Notes: generated from the letters alone by a model not told the origin. DNA of 64,000 nt from Microbulbifer marinus (GCF_900107725.1 NZ_FNQO01000003.1:248001-312000), one strand, 5' to 3'; positions 8,676 through 17,525 are shown, numbered from the stretch's first letter. Translations and numbers: made by a program.

Positions 8676-9680
8676 TTACAGCCTTCTGCCAGCGGCAAAC
8701 TCCTGCATGGAGAAAGCCACCCTCTCGTCGGCATTTTTTTCCAGCTGTTCCAGGTCCAGGTTCTCGATATACCGCAGGCGCTTACGCAAGCCGACGCCGT
8801 TCGCCACCTGGATAGCAAGACCGGGGCGGGCATTGGCCTCCAGCAGCAGCGGGCCGCGCTGGCGATCGAGCACGATATCACAGCCGAGATAACCGAGCCC
8901 CGTCATCTCGTAACAGCTGGATGCCAGCCGAACCAGGTCGCGCCAGCCCGGCACTTCCAGCTTGTCGAACGGCATCTCGGTATCCGGGTGCTTGTTGATA
9001 CGCAGGCCGCGCTGCACTGCGTGGCAGCTCTTGCCGGTCGCCAGGTCGATTCCAACACCGACCGCCCCCTGGTGCAGGTTGGCCTTGCCATCGGAATCGT
9101 GGGTTGAACAGCGCAACATCGCCATTACCGGAAAACCGCGAAATACAATGACCCGGATATCCGGCACACCTTCAAACGAGTAGTTGTCGAAGACCGGATC
9201 AAAATCCACCAGCGCCTCGATCATTACCCGATCCGGCTTGCCGCCCAGGCTGTAAAGGCCGCTGTGAATGTTGCTGACATGGCGCAAAATGTCCAAAGCC
9301 GTGACTTCGGCGCCGGAGGGTTTCTTGTACTTGTCGCCGTCGCGTCCGACGATCACCAGAATACCCTTGCCGCCAGAACCTCGCGCAGGCTTGATCACAA
9401 ACTGCCACAGCGGCTCGATAACCTCCATGACACGCTTGCGGCTGGGCTGGGTTTCAAATGCGGCAATCAATTCTGGAACGGGGATGCCATAGCGCTTCGC
9501 GGCGCGCTTGGTATTGAGCTTGTCGTCGACAATTGGATACTTGTCGCGATCGTTGTAGCGCGCAATGTAGTTGATATTGCGCGCGTTCATGCCCAGGATA
9601 CCCATCCGGTGCAGCGCGAGCGGCGACACCAGGCCACCCCGCAGCTTGGTAATCACATGCTTCATCGAAAAGCTGAGCAT
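8676..9680 (-). CDS. RimK-like alpha-L-glutamate ligase (ATP-grasp)
   Basis: A 334-residue ATP-grasp enzyme. ATP-binding and metal motifs are seen: FVIKPARGSGGKGI (about 92-105), RVIVFRGFPVMAMLR, and the C-terminal LLLEANARPGLAIQ. RimK proper adds glutamates to the C-terminus of ribosomal protein S6; this branch, annotated generally as alpha-L-glutamate ligase-like, has an unknown target. It is the last gene of a tight three-gene leftward cassette, 9 bases after the 7TM gene. The context suggests that it makes or extends a peptide tag linked to an envelope function. Confidence 0.85.
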   Translation of the reverse strand: MLSFSMKHVITKLRGGLVSPLALHRMGILGMNARNINYIARYNDRDKYPIVDDKLNTKRAAKRYGIPVPELIAAFETQPSRKRVMEVIEPLWQFVIKPARGSGGKGILVIVGRDGDKYKKPSGAEVTALDILRHVSNIHSGLYSLGGKPDRVMIEALVDFDPVFDNYSFEGVPDIRVIVFRGFPVMAMLRCSTHDSDGKANLHQGAVGVGIDLATGKSCHAVQRGLRINKHPDTEMPFDKLEVPGWRDLVRLASSCYEMTGLGYLGCDIVLDRQRGPLLLEANARPGLAIQVANGVGLRKRLRYIENLDLEQLEKNADERVAFSMQEFAAGRRL

Positions 9681-9689
9681 TCGGGGTAC

Positions 9690-11222
9690 CTATTTCACCA
9701 ACTGTCTGAAGCGCATTAGCTCGCCAAGGCGGAAACCGGTGTAATTGCCGATCACCAGAATCAAGGCCAGCAGCACCAGCAACAGCTCGGGGAAATTGAA
9801 AGTCCAGTGTTCTATATAGCTATTGGTCATCACCCACCAGGCGAGCACCGCCACCAACAGGCTGCCGCCGGCCTGCACGACCACTTCGTAAGGGCCGTCT
9901 TCCTCCCAGACAATGGACATGCGTTCAATGGTCCAGGCGAGAATAATCATCGGGAAGAAGGTTACGGTCAGTGCCTGCTCAATACCCAGCTTGTAGCTAA
10001 TGACACTGATGGCCCCCATCAATATCACTACCGTCACCACCACCGCCGCGATCCTCGCCACCAGTAACAGGTTCAGGCGACTCAAGTAAAAGCGCACCCA
10101 CAAACCCAGCACAAGAATCAGGGTAAAGATCGACAGGCCGGTAAACAGCTGGGTTTCGATGAAAGCAATCGCCAGCAGCACCGGCATGAAGGTACCGGAG
10201 GTACGCAGCCCGACAAATACCCGCAGCAGTACGACCACCAGCGCCCCCACCGGCACCAGCAGAATCAGTTTGAAAATACTCTGCTGTTCGATCGGCAGGC
10301 TGTAGATGGAAAAGTCCACCAACGCCTCTTTTTCCTTACTGGTGCTCAGCATCGATACATCGCGCGCCGGCACGTCGTTGGCAATGACAGAGAAGGTCAC
10401 CTGGGAGTTGCGCCCCCCTTCCACGTCCAGCAGGCTCTTGCCGCCGCGCTGCCAGATGAAAAAGTTCTTCGGCACGCCTGGCGAGCCGGTGGTCGGTTCA
10501 AATACCACCCAGCGCTTGCCGTCGTAGACCTCGAGCAGGTCTTCGGGATCCAGCCGGCGGCGGTCGTCTTCCAGGTACAGGCCGCGAATACGGTGTGCCG
10601 GAATGTCGGCGGCCGCAAGCACGACCAGCGCCACGTCAACCAGCGAGCGGTCTTTGTAGTAGCCGAAAATCAGATTGCGGTCCTGATTTCTTTTATCGCC
10701 CAGCGCGGTGAGCAACTGAGTGGTAAAAGTCTTGGTATCGGAGGAGCGCTGGTGCGCAGTTTCCACCAGCGAATATATGGCCATGCGCACGGCTTCCTGT
10801 TCCCGCGCCTCCAGGAAGGGTTTGCGCACCTGGGTGCTGAGGTCCAGTGGTTGCTCGAGCGGCGCCCCCGGAGTCTGGTGCACGTCCAGCTGATAGAACA
10901 GCGACTGGGTGCCGCTGGCCGAACGGCGCGACCACACCGCGCGGTATTCGTCGTTTTCACGAATGATATTGAAGCCGTAACCGGAAGAGCTGAAGGTCTC
11001 GCCCAACACCTCCATATTGCGCTGTTCGCGCGGCAGGGTCAGGGCGGCCTTGACCGGACCACCGTCTGCGTTGAAGCGCACCTTGGCTTCAATAGTCCAG
11101 ACGGTGCGGTATTCCCCGGGCAATAGCGGGAAGCCGAGTTCGCGATTTTTGTAGATTGTGAGCCCCGCCCCCATCAGCGCGAGCAGTGCAGCCAGAATAT
11201 AAACCTGAGCGCGTGGCGACAT
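9690..11222 (-). CDS. Inactive transglutaminase-like domain fused to seven transmembrane helices
   Basis: A 510-residue membrane protein. It has one N-terminal helix (about 8-25), a periplasmic beta-rich part, and a transglutaminase-like segment (about 140-270, including HRIRGLYLEDDRRRLDPED and RWVVFEPTTGSPG). About seven hydrophobic helices follow (about 315-505). The catalytic cysteine expected in an active transglutaminase is not apparent, matching the family name. Between the ligase and the lipoprotein it probably links cytoplasmic ATP-grasp chemistry to the periplasmic protease. Function in this organism is inferred only. Confidence 0.85.
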   Translation of the reverse strand: MSPRAQVYILAALLALMGAGLTIYKNRELGFPLLPGEYRTVWTIEAKVRFNADGGPVKAALTLPREQRNMEVLGETFSSSGYGFNIIRENDEYRAVWSRRSASGTQSLFYQLDVHQTPGAPLEQPLDLSTQVRKPFLEAREQEAVRMAIYSLVETAHQRSSDTKTFTTQLLTALGDKRNQDRNLIFGYYKDRSLVDVALVVLAAADIPAHRIRGLYLEDDRRRLDPEDLLEVYDGKRWVVFEPTTGSPGVPKNFFIWQRGGKSLLDVEGGRNSQVTFSVIANDVPARDVSMLSTSKEKEALVDFSIYSLPIEQQSIFKLILLVPVGALVVVLLRVFVGLRTSGTFMPVLLAIAFIETQLFTGLSIFTLILVLGLWVRFYLSRLNLLLVARIAAVVVTVVILMGAISVISYKLGIEQALTVTFFPMIILAWTIERMSIVWEEDGPYEVVVQAGGSLLVAVLAWWVMTNSYIEHWTFNFPELLLVLLALILVIGNYTGFRLGELMRFRQLVK

Positions 11223-11281
11223 TCGCCATTCCCCATAGTGCTAAAGGCGCCGGCAATACCGGGGCCAAAAATCTTTTACGT

Positions 11282-11983
11282 TTATTTGTTAGATGGCGTA
11301 CTGGGCTCGCCCTGGACGTTACGCCGGCTCACGTCGACGACCGCCGCATCCTTGAGGAAATTGCGCCCGACCCGCATCGGGTACTTGGAGCTGCTGCTGT
11401 CAGTCAGGTTGACCTCAACCATGTGGGTGATATCGCCTACGGTCAGGCTCATCTCCACGACCGGCCGCCGCTGACTTTCGAAGCCCGGACGCACCACACG
11501 GATATGGCGCTTGATTGGCAGTTCGACGGTGGTCGCATCTGCCTCGGAGCCATCGTCCGGCGCCGCCAGCTTCAATCTCACCCACTCCTTGCCATCGCGC
11601 TCAAAGCGTTTCAGCTCCTGAACACCAAGTGTGGAAGTGGCTGACCCGGTATCTATGACCGATTCGAACAGCAGGCCACCGGGCTCAATGGAGACGGTCT
11701 CCACGGCACCCAATACCAGCCTATCCTTGGCGACGGGCACTTCGACCACCTTTTCGAACCTTCGTTCGATCACGCGCTCAACAACTTTGACCTCGGGCTC
11801 CGCACAGACAACCTCCACCGGTTCCGGGCACTGCGCGCCCTCCCCTGCCTGCTGGGGTGCTTCGACAGTTCCCGTACCCGGTATGACTGTCGCCGCGCCC
11901 TTCTCCCAGGGAAAATGCAGCGACTCACAGCCCACCAGCAACTGAGAAGCCAGCAATAACCATAGAGGGGAAAAAGTCCGCAT
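11282..11983 (-). CDS. Retropepsin-like (RimB/ATP-dependent zinc protease family) lipoprotein
   Basis: About 233 residues. The start carries a lipoprotein signal, with LLASQLLVGC giving a lipobox cysteine at about residue 19 from the ATG at 11983. A TTG nine bases upstream (11992) is an alternative start. After a proline-rich and charged linker, the C-terminal 140 residues hold the aspartyl-protease signature VIDTGSATSTLG. Family members are annotated as putative ATP-dependent zinc proteases, although the motif is retropepsin-like. It heads the three-gene operon with the 7TM protein and the RimK-like ligase and probably acts in the periplasm, anchored to a membrane. Confidence 0.82.
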   Translation of the reverse strand: MRTFSPLWLLLASQLLVGCESLHFPWEKGAATVIPGTGTVEAPQQAGEGAQCPEPVEVVCAEPEVKVVERVIERRFEKVVEVPVAKDRLVLGAVETVSIEPGGLLFESVIDTGSATSTLGVQELKRFERDGKEWVRLKLAAPDDGSEADATTVELPIKRHIRVVRPGFESQRRPVVEMSLTVGDITHMVEVNLTDSSSSKYPMRVGRNFLKDAAVVDVSRRNVQGEPSTPSNK

Positions 11984-12330
11984 TTTAATCAACTACCTTA
12001 AGGCCTTCTCGGCCGTCCCTGTGCGACTATCGCAATCTGGCTATCCGTGCTTTTTATTTGCCGGAGAGTCCCGCCTCCGCTTTGAGCAAAAGGCGGATAT
12101 TAGCGCATTCGCCCGGCCACTGAACAGCGATGGACCGGGATATGCCCGCTTTGGGTACACTGGAGTTTGCACCTGCCCGGCCGTTGTCGGCGGAAAGTAT
12201 AGCCAGACCGGCTAGGATACGGCGCTGCCAGAAGCAGTGAATCCTTACTTACTGGAAGATGGCCCTCGAGTAAAAGACTTCCTGCAGCCGTGCCACTCTC
12301 CCCCGTCGACATCGCCACAATCCCCTCGCT
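11984..12330. other. Spacer between the RimK-like cassette and the kynurenine operon
   Basis: About 350 bases with no convincing gene. The frame of the next gene stays open back to 12237, but that extension lies upstream of the promoter at 12331-12359, so it is not part of the protein. No riboswitch or clear operator palindrome was recognised. Confidence 0.5.
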
Positions 12331-12359
12331 TTGTATCCAACTTCATGGCGGGGTATAGT
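12331..12359 (+). promoter_or_regulatory. Probable sigma-70 promoter of the kynurenine operon
   Basis: TTGTAT (-35) and TATAGT (-10) are separated by exactly 17 bases. Transcription would begin near 12366, leaving a 5' leader of about 33 bases before the ATG at 12399. It is the best promoter match ahead of the nine-gene operon and supports the shorter start of the first gene. Confidence 0.6.
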
Positions 12360-12398
12360 CGGGAGATATGGCTTTGTAGTCACAATAAGAATAAGACA

Positions 12399-14078
12399 AT
12401 GACCGAGACAGTAAATCTGCGCACGTCCAGCGGCGGCCAGATTCTCGTACAGTGCCTGCAGGTCGAGGGTGTTGAGCGCGCCTTCTGTGTGCCGGGCGAA
12501 AGTTATCTGGCAGTGCTCGACGCCTTCGTGGACGCACCGGAAATTCAGGTGATTACCTGCCGGCAGGAAGGCGGCGCGGCGATGATGGCGGCTGCCGATG
12601 GCAAGCTCAGCGGCAACCCCGGGGCCTGTTTCGTTACCCGGGGTCCGGGTGCCACCAATGCCAGCGCCGGGGTACACCTGGCGCGCCAGGCATCGATTCC
12701 GATGGTGCTTTTTATCGGCCAGGTCGCCCGCGATACCCGCGACCGGGAAGCATTCCAGGAAATCGACTACCGACAGATGTTCGGCGGCATCGCCAAGTGG
12801 GTGGCTGAGGTCGATAGCGCACAGCGCATGGCGGAATATGTGCAACGCGCCTTCGCCGTCGCCCGCGCCGGCAGGCCCGGCCCGGTGGTGCTGGCGCTTC
12901 CCGAGGACATGTTGCGCGAGACAGCGACTCCACCCGTTCTCGGCACCCCGCCAGCCCCCGCCAGCCCTTCCCCCAATCAAGCCGACATCGATCATTTCAA
13001 CCGCCTGCTGACACAGAGCCGCAAGCCACTGGTCCTGTGCGGCGAGGCGAACTGGTCCGATAGCCGCGAACAGCTGCACGCCTGGTGCGAGAGCCACCAG
13101 CTACCGGTGGCGGCCGCGTTCCGCTGCCAGGATAACTTCGATAACGACAACCCCCTGTACATCGGCGATGTCGGTCTGGGCATCAACCCGGCGTTGCGCC
13201 GGCGCATCGAGTCAGCGGATCTGGTGATATGCCTGGGCGGCCGCTTCAGCGAAATCGTCACGCAGAACTACGGCATCCTGCAGCCGGGCGGTCAGCAGAA
13301 AATCATTTATGTACACCCGAGCGCCGAGGAGTTGGCCGCGGCGCCAGCTGTAGAACTGGCCATTAATGCGGGCATGGAGCGCCTGCTCAGTGTGCTACTC
13401 GACGAATCTCCGCCGGAAGCCACAGCCGCGCGAAGCAGCTGGGTGGAAAGCGCACGCGCGGACTACGAGCAGTGGAACAGCCCGCAGCCGATCCCCGGCC
13501 CCCTGCAGTACGGCGAGATAGTGACCTGGCTGCGAGAGCAGTTGGAGGATGACGCCATCATCTGCAACGGCGCCGGCAACTACGCGATCTGGGTACATCG
13601 CTTTTTTCGCTACCGCCGTGCGAACACACAGCTGGCGCCGATCAGCGGCTCCATGGGCTACGGCCTGCCGGCCGCCATCGCGGCCAAGTTGCGCTTTCCG
13701 CAGCGGCAGGTGATCTGCTTCGCCGGCGACGGCTGCCTGCAAATGACCCTGCAGGAAATGGCCACCGCCTGCCAGTACGGCGCCAATATCCTGCTGATCG
13801 TGGTCAACAACGGCAGTCTCGGCACCATCCGCATGCACCAGGAGCGCAACTATCCCGGCCGCACTTCCGCCACCGACCTGTATAACCCGGACTTCGTCGC
13901 CCTGGCGCGGGCCTACGGTTTTCACGCGGAAGCCGTCGCGGAGACACAGCAATTCGCATCCGCCTATGCGGCCGCCACGGCCGCAAACAAACCGGCACTG
14001 CTGGAACTGCAACTGCCACTGGAAGCACTGACACCCAACCTGAAACTCTCGGAACTCTCGAAACTCTCAAACCTATAG
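12399..14078 (+). CDS. Thiamine-diphosphate-dependent enzyme (acetolactate synthase-like), first gene of kynurenine operon
   Basis: A 559-residue three-domain TPP enzyme. The N-terminal pyrimidine domain has the catalytic glutamate in TCRQEGGAAMMAAADGK (about 45-61) and VTRGPGATNA. A central domain follows, then the PP domain with the GDGCLQMT...VVNN diphosphate/Mg motif (about 445-475). Relatives include acetolactate synthase, benzoylformate decarboxylase and oxalyl-CoA decarboxylase; the substrate cannot be assigned. Position at the head of a kynurenine operon suggests it processes the 2-oxo acid made after 2-aminomuconate is deaminated, which is inference. The ATG at 12399 was preferred because the longer frame runs upstream of the promoter. 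The C-terminus ends in a short (K/E)LS repeat. Confidence 0.82.
   Translation: MTETVNLRTSSGGQILVQCLQVEGVERAFCVPGESYLAVLDAFVDAPEIQVITCRQEGGAAMMAAADGKLSGNPGACFVTRGPGATNASAGVHLARQASIPMVLFIGQVARDTRDREAFQEIDYRQMFGGIAKWVAEVDSAQRMAEYVQRAFAVARAGRPGPVVLALPEDMLRETATPPVLGTPPAPASPSPNQADIDHFNRLLTQSRKPLVLCGEANWSDSREQLHAWCESHQLPVAAAFRCQDNFDNDNPLYIGDVGLGINPALRRRIESADLVICLGGRFSEIVTQNYGILQPGGQQKIIYVHPSAEELAAAPAVELAINAGMERLLSVLLDESPPEATAARSSWVESARADYEQWNSPQPIPGPLQYGEIVTWLREQLEDDAIICNGAGNYAIWVHRFFRYRRANTQLAPISGSMGYGLPAAIAAKLRFPQRQVICFAGDGCLQMTLQEMATACQYGANILLIVVNNGSLGTIRMHQERNYPGRTSATDLYNPDFVALARAYGFHAEAVAETQQFASAYAAATAANKPALLELQLPLEALTPNLKLSELSKLSNL
14043..14069 (+). repeat. 9-bp tandem repeat at the 3' end of the TPP-enzyme gene
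   Basis: Three 9-base units, (A/G)AACTCTCG with small variation, lie in frame and encode KLS-ELS-KLS just before the final NL and stop. The repeat is intragenic and in multiples of three, so copy-number change would lengthen or shorten the tail without a frameshift. Confidence 0.7.
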
Positions 14079-14090
14079 CGGGGATTGATG

Positions 14091-14879
14091 ATGGATTTGA
14101 ATTTGCTCGGCAAGCGCGCGCTGGTTTGCGGCTCCAGCCAGGGAATCGGCAAAGCCTGTGCGCAGCAGCTGGCCGCCCTGGGGGCATCGGTGGTGCTGTT
14201 CTCTCGCAACCGGGAAAAACTCGAAGCGGTTAGGGAAACCCTGGACACATCCGCCGGACAGACACACGCCGTACTGGTGGCAGACTTCGCCGAACCGGCC
14301 CAGGTCAAGGCGGCCGTGGAACAGCAACTGGCAACAGCGGGTCCCTGCGAAATCCTGGTCAACAATACCGGCGGCCCGCTGCCGGGCCCGGCTCATACTG
14401 CGGATCCGCAGGCCTTCATCGACGCCTTCAACCTGCACCTGATATCCAACCAGACCCTGGTGCAGGCCCTGTTGCCGGGAATGCAGAGCGCCGGCTACGG
14501 CCGAGTGATCAATATTATTTCCACCTCGGTCAAGCAGCCACTGAACGGCCTCGGCGTATCCAACACCGTGCGCGGAGCCGTGGCGAGCTGGGCCAAGACC
14601 CTCGCCAATGAGCTCGGCCAGTTCAACATTACCGTCAACAATGTACTGCCGGGTGCGACCGCCACCGTGCGGCTGGACGCCATCATCGACAACAAGGCGA
14701 ATAAGCAGGGCAAGAGCCGAAAGGAGGTGGAGGAGACGGAGAAGGCCAGCATCCCGATGGGCCGCTTCGGCGAGGCGGCAGAAATCGCCAACGCGGTGGC
14801 CTTCCTCGCCTCGCCGGCAGCCTCCTACATCAACGGCGTAAACCTGCCGGTGGACGGCGGCCGGACCGGGTGTCTGTGA
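14091..14879 (+). CDS. SDR-family oxidoreductase in kynurenine operon
   Basis: A 262-residue classical short-chain dehydrogenase. It has the NAD(P)-binding GSSQGIGKA motif (about 14-22), NNTGG in place of NNAG, and a C-terminal NLPVDGGR. The usual catalytic YxxxK is not obvious: after ISTSVKQPLNGLG the tyrosine position reads LGVSNTVRGAV, so this SDR lacks a plain YxxxK. That resembles an atypical subgroup with changed catalysis. ATG at 14091 follows GGGG at 7 bases (14088 is an alternative). The stop overlaps the next start as TGATG. Its substrate is unknown; the context suggests a late step of 2-aminomuconate metabolism. Confidence 0.8.
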   Translation: MDLNLLGKRALVCGSSQGIGKACAQQLAALGASVVLFSRNREKLEAVRETLDTSAGQTHAVLVADFAEPAQVKAAVEQQLATAGPCEILVNNTGGPLPGPAHTADPQAFIDAFNLHLISNQTLVQALLPGMQSAGYGRVINIISTSVKQPLNGLGVSNTVRGAVASWAKTLANELGQFNITVNNVLPGATATVRLDAIIDNKANKQGKSRKEVEETEKASIPMGRFGEAAEIANAVAFLASPAASYINGVNLPVDGGRTGCL

Positions 14880-16336
14880 TGGCCGCGCTCGACAGCTGCA
14901 TCCGCAACTATATCAATGGCGAGATGGTGCAGCCGCCGGCGGATGCCCGGCTGCTGGACAATATCGAGCCGGCAACCGGCCAGGTCTACGGAAAACTGGT
15001 CGACTCCACTGACGGCGACCTGGAAGCGGCAGTCGCCGCCGCAGAAGCCGCCCAGCCAAATTGGCGTGCACTCGATCTCGAAGAACGCGCCCGCCACCTC
15101 GAGCGTATCGCTGCATTGATCGAGAAGAATCTCGACAGCCTGGCGGAAGCGGAATCGCGAGACAATGGCAAGCCCGTCGCATTGGCGCGCAGTGTCGACA
15201 TCCCCCGCGCCGCGGCCAATTTCCGCTTTTTCGCCCGCGCCATCACCCAGTTCGCTTCCGAATCCCACGCGATGGGCGAACGCGCGATCAACTACACACT
15301 GCGCGCACCGCTCGGCATTGTCGGCTGTATTTCCCCCTGGAACCTGCCGCTGTACCTGTTCACCTGGAAGATAGCCCCCGCGCTGGCAGCGGGAAACTGC
15401 GTGATCGCCAAACCATCGGAAGTCACTCCTAAAACCGCCGCGCTACTGGCGGAGATCTGTCGCGACGCCGGACTGCCCGCCGGCGTACTGAATATCCTGC
15501 ATGGGCGCGGCAGCGGCATCGGCAGTGCGCTGGTGGCACACCCGAAAATCAAGGCGATCTCTTTTACCGGCGGCACCGCCACCGGTGCCCAGATCGCGGC
15601 CGCAGCCGCGCCCCGCTTCAAGAAGCTGTCACTGGAGCTCGGCGGCAAGAATCCCACGCTGGTATTTGCCGATTGCGACTGGGAAAAGGCGCTGGACGGC
15701 GTGCTGCGCGCCGCGTTTAGCAACCAGGGACAGATCTGCCTGTGTGGCTCGCGCATCTATGTGGAAGCATCGATCTATACCGACTTCCAGGCGGCACTGC
15801 TTGGACGGGTGCGCCAACTTCGCGTTGGCGACCCACTCACCGAGGTCGACCAGGGCGCGCTGGTCTCCGCCGCGCATATGGACAAGGTGTTGAAAGCGAT
15901 CGCACTGGCACAAGAGGAAGGCGGGCAGATTCTATGTGGCGGCGAACGGCTGCAAATGGATGGCCGCTGTCGCGACGGATATTTTGTCGCACCGACGCTG
16001 ATCGAGGGACTGCCAATCGACTGCGAAACCAATCAGCAGGAAATTTTCGGCCCCGTCGCCACCATCCAGCCGTTCGCCGATGAAGAGGAAGCGCTGCGGC
16101 TCGCCAACGGCACCGGCTATGGCCTGGCCACGTCAATCTGGTCGCAGAACCTGAGCCGCTGCCACCGGCTCGCCGGGCAACTGGATTTCGGTATCGTGTG
16201 GATCAACTGCTGGATGCAGCGGGATCTGCGCACGCCATTTGGCGGCATGAAGGATTCCGGGGTCGGCCGCGAGGGCGGCTGGGAGGCGCTGCGTTTCTTT
16301 ACCGAGGCGAAAAATGTCTGTGTTGATTATGGCTGA
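14879..16336 (+). CDS. 2-Aminomuconate-6-semialdehyde dehydrogenase
   Basis: A 485-residue NAD-dependent aldehyde dehydrogenase expected to oxidise 2-aminomuconate semialdehyde to 2-aminomuconate before it cyclises to picolinate. Seen: the SPWNLPLYLFTWK substrate/cofactor segment, the general base in LELGGKNPTLVFAD, the nucleophile region NQGQICLCGSR, and the cofactor-binding EIFGPV. The ATG at 14879 shares its A with the TGA of the SDR gene, indicating translational coupling; an upstream in-frame GTG at 14870 is less likely. Position between SDR and RidA deaminase supports the specific assignment over a generic aldehyde dehydrogenase. Confidence 0.88.
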   Translation: MAALDSCIRNYINGEMVQPPADARLLDNIEPATGQVYGKLVDSTDGDLEAAVAAAEAAQPNWRALDLEERARHLERIAALIEKNLDSLAEAESRDNGKPVALARSVDIPRAAANFRFFARAITQFASESHAMGERAINYTLRAPLGIVGCISPWNLPLYLFTWKIAPALAAGNCVIAKPSEVTPKTAALLAEICRDAGLPAGVLNILHGRGSGIGSALVAHPKIKAISFTGGTATGAQIAAAAAPRFKKLSLELGGKNPTLVFADCDWEKALDGVLRAAFSNQGQICLCGSRIYVEASIYTDFQAALLGRVRQLRVGDPLTEVDQGALVSAAHMDKVLKAIALAQEEGGQILCGGERLQMDGRCRDGYFVAPTLIEGLPIDCETNQQEIFGPVATIQPFADEEEALRLANGTGYGLATSIWSQNLSRCHRLAGQLDFGIVWINCWMQRDLRTPFGGMKDSGVGREGGWEALRFFTEAKNVCVDYG

Positions 16337-16410
16337 TGGCAATGGTACCGAGCAGCGCGCCAACAAACATTGGTGGGGCAACGCCATGGCGAACGTCCTG
16401 GCACGGAGCG

Positions 16411-16486
16411 AGCCCTGATGCCGGTAAGCGCACGGGAAATATTTACCGATCAGGTTTTTTCTCGGGCGCTCACCGGCAGCAGGGCC
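16411..16486. repeat. Palindromic element, family 1, copy A (inside the kynurenine operon)
   Basis: 21-base ends at 16411-16431 and 16466-16486 are inverted repeats with three mismatches; the outer consensus is GGCCCTGMTGCCGGTR. The interior, read in reverse, shares the 14-mer AAAAAACCTGATCG with copy B at 40.4 kb, so these are related elements and not chance palindromes. It occupies the only long gap in the operon (16337-16546) and would be transcribed as a hairpin between the aldehyde dehydrogenase and deaminase messages. Confidence 0.75.
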
Positions 16487-16546
16487 GATAAAAACTCCCG
16501 GCCCGATATTTATGCATGACGTTGAATGCAAACTGTAGGAAAGACA

Positions 16547-16963
16547 ATGAGCGACGTTCTTAATTCCAGCAAGGCTCCAGAACCGGTAGGGCTCTATCCG
16601 CATGCACGCCGGGTCGGCAACCTGCTGTTCCTTTCCGGTGTCGGCCCGCGTGTGCGCGGCAGCAAGGAGATACCCGGCGTGACGCTGAATGCGCAGGGGG
16701 AAATCGTCAACTACGACATCGCCACCCAGTGCCGCTCGGTATTCGACAATGTCCGTAACATTCTCGAGGAGTGCGGCTCCAGTTGGGAGCAACTAGTGGA
16801 TGTCACCGTGTTCCTGACCAATATGAAAGGGGACTTCCCCACCTACAACCGAATTTATGCCGAGTATTTCTGCAGTAACCAACCGGCGCGAACCACCGTC
16901 GAAGTGCTGTCGCTGCCGACACCGATCGCCATCGAACTGAAATGTATCGCAACCATTGACTAG
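16547..16963 (+). CDS. 2-Aminomuconate deaminase (RidA/YjgF family)
   Basis: A 138-residue RidA-fold protein. The typical segments are present: LYPHARRVGNLLFLSGVG, an internal helix containing NVRNILEECGSSWEQLV, VTVFLTNM, and RTTVEV near the C-terminus. In kynurenine and 2-nitrobenzoate pathways this branch removes the amino group of 2-aminomuconate, giving 2-hydroxymuconate/4-oxalocrotonate. The ATG at 16547 has TAGGAAAG in front; a longer frame opens at 16526 but lacks a site. It follows palindromic element A and precedes the dioxygenase by 13 bases. Confidence 0.88.
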   Translation: MSDVLNSSKAPEPVGLYPHARRVGNLLFLSGVGPRVRGSKEIPGVTLNAQGEIVNYDIATQCRSVFDNVRNILEECGSSWEQLVDVTVFLTNMKGDFPTYNRIYAEYFCSNQPARTTVEVLSLPTPIAIELKCIATID

Positions 16964-16976
16964 GTAAGGCCATCCC

Positions 16977-17525
16977 ATGACCAACATCATGCCGCCGATC
17001 AATTTCCACAAGTGGATCGAGGAACACCGCGAACTGCTGAAACCGCCAGTGTGCAACAAACTGGTCTTCGAGGAACAGGGTTTCTTTGTCATGGTGGTGG
17101 GCGGCCCCAATACGCGCAAGGACTACCACGTAGACGAGGGGCCGGAACTCTTCTATCAGGTGGAAGGCGATATGCTGCTGAAGACCATCCAGCAGGGCAA
17201 GGTCGTGGACATTCCGATTCGCGAAGGCGAGATGTTCCTGCTGCCACCTAGAGTCCCGCACTCGCCGCAGCGTTTCGAAAACACCGTCGGCCTGGTGGTC
17301 GAGCGACGGCGCACCGAGGACGAGTTGGACGGACTGCAGTGGTATTGCGACCAGTGCAACCACTTGCTGTACGAAGAGTTTTTCAAATTGCGCAATATTG
17401 AAAAAGATTTCCCGCCGGTGTTCGACCGTTTCTTCGGTTCTGAGGATAACCGCTGCTGCGACGCGTGCGGCCACGTCATGCCATTACCCGGCGAAACGTC
17501 TCACAGCAAGAGTGAAACATGCTGA
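16977..17525 (+). CDS. nbaC: 3-Hydroxyanthranilate 3,4-dioxygenase
   Basis: A 182-residue cupin dioxygenase that opens the ring of 3-hydroxyanthranilate to 2-amino-3-carboxymuconate semialdehyde. Iron ligands fall at His51, Glu57 and His95 ([12 protein letters not shown] and PPRVPH), the same numbers as in the Cupriavidus enzyme. The C-terminal rubredoxin-like site, absent in the animal enzyme, is present as CDQC and CDAC. The 3' end overlaps the next gene by seven bases. A short tail after the second CxxC pair (about 15 residues) is poorly conserved. Confidence 0.96.
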   Translation: MTNIMPPINFHKWIEEHRELLKPPVCNKLVFEEQGFFVMVVGGPNTRKDYHVDEGPELFYQVEGDMLLKTIQQGKVVDIPIREGEMFLLPPRVPHSPQRFENTVGLVVERRRTEDELDGLQWYCDQCNHLLYEEFFKLRNIEKDFPPVFDRFFGSEDNRCCDACGHVMPLPGETSHSKSETC

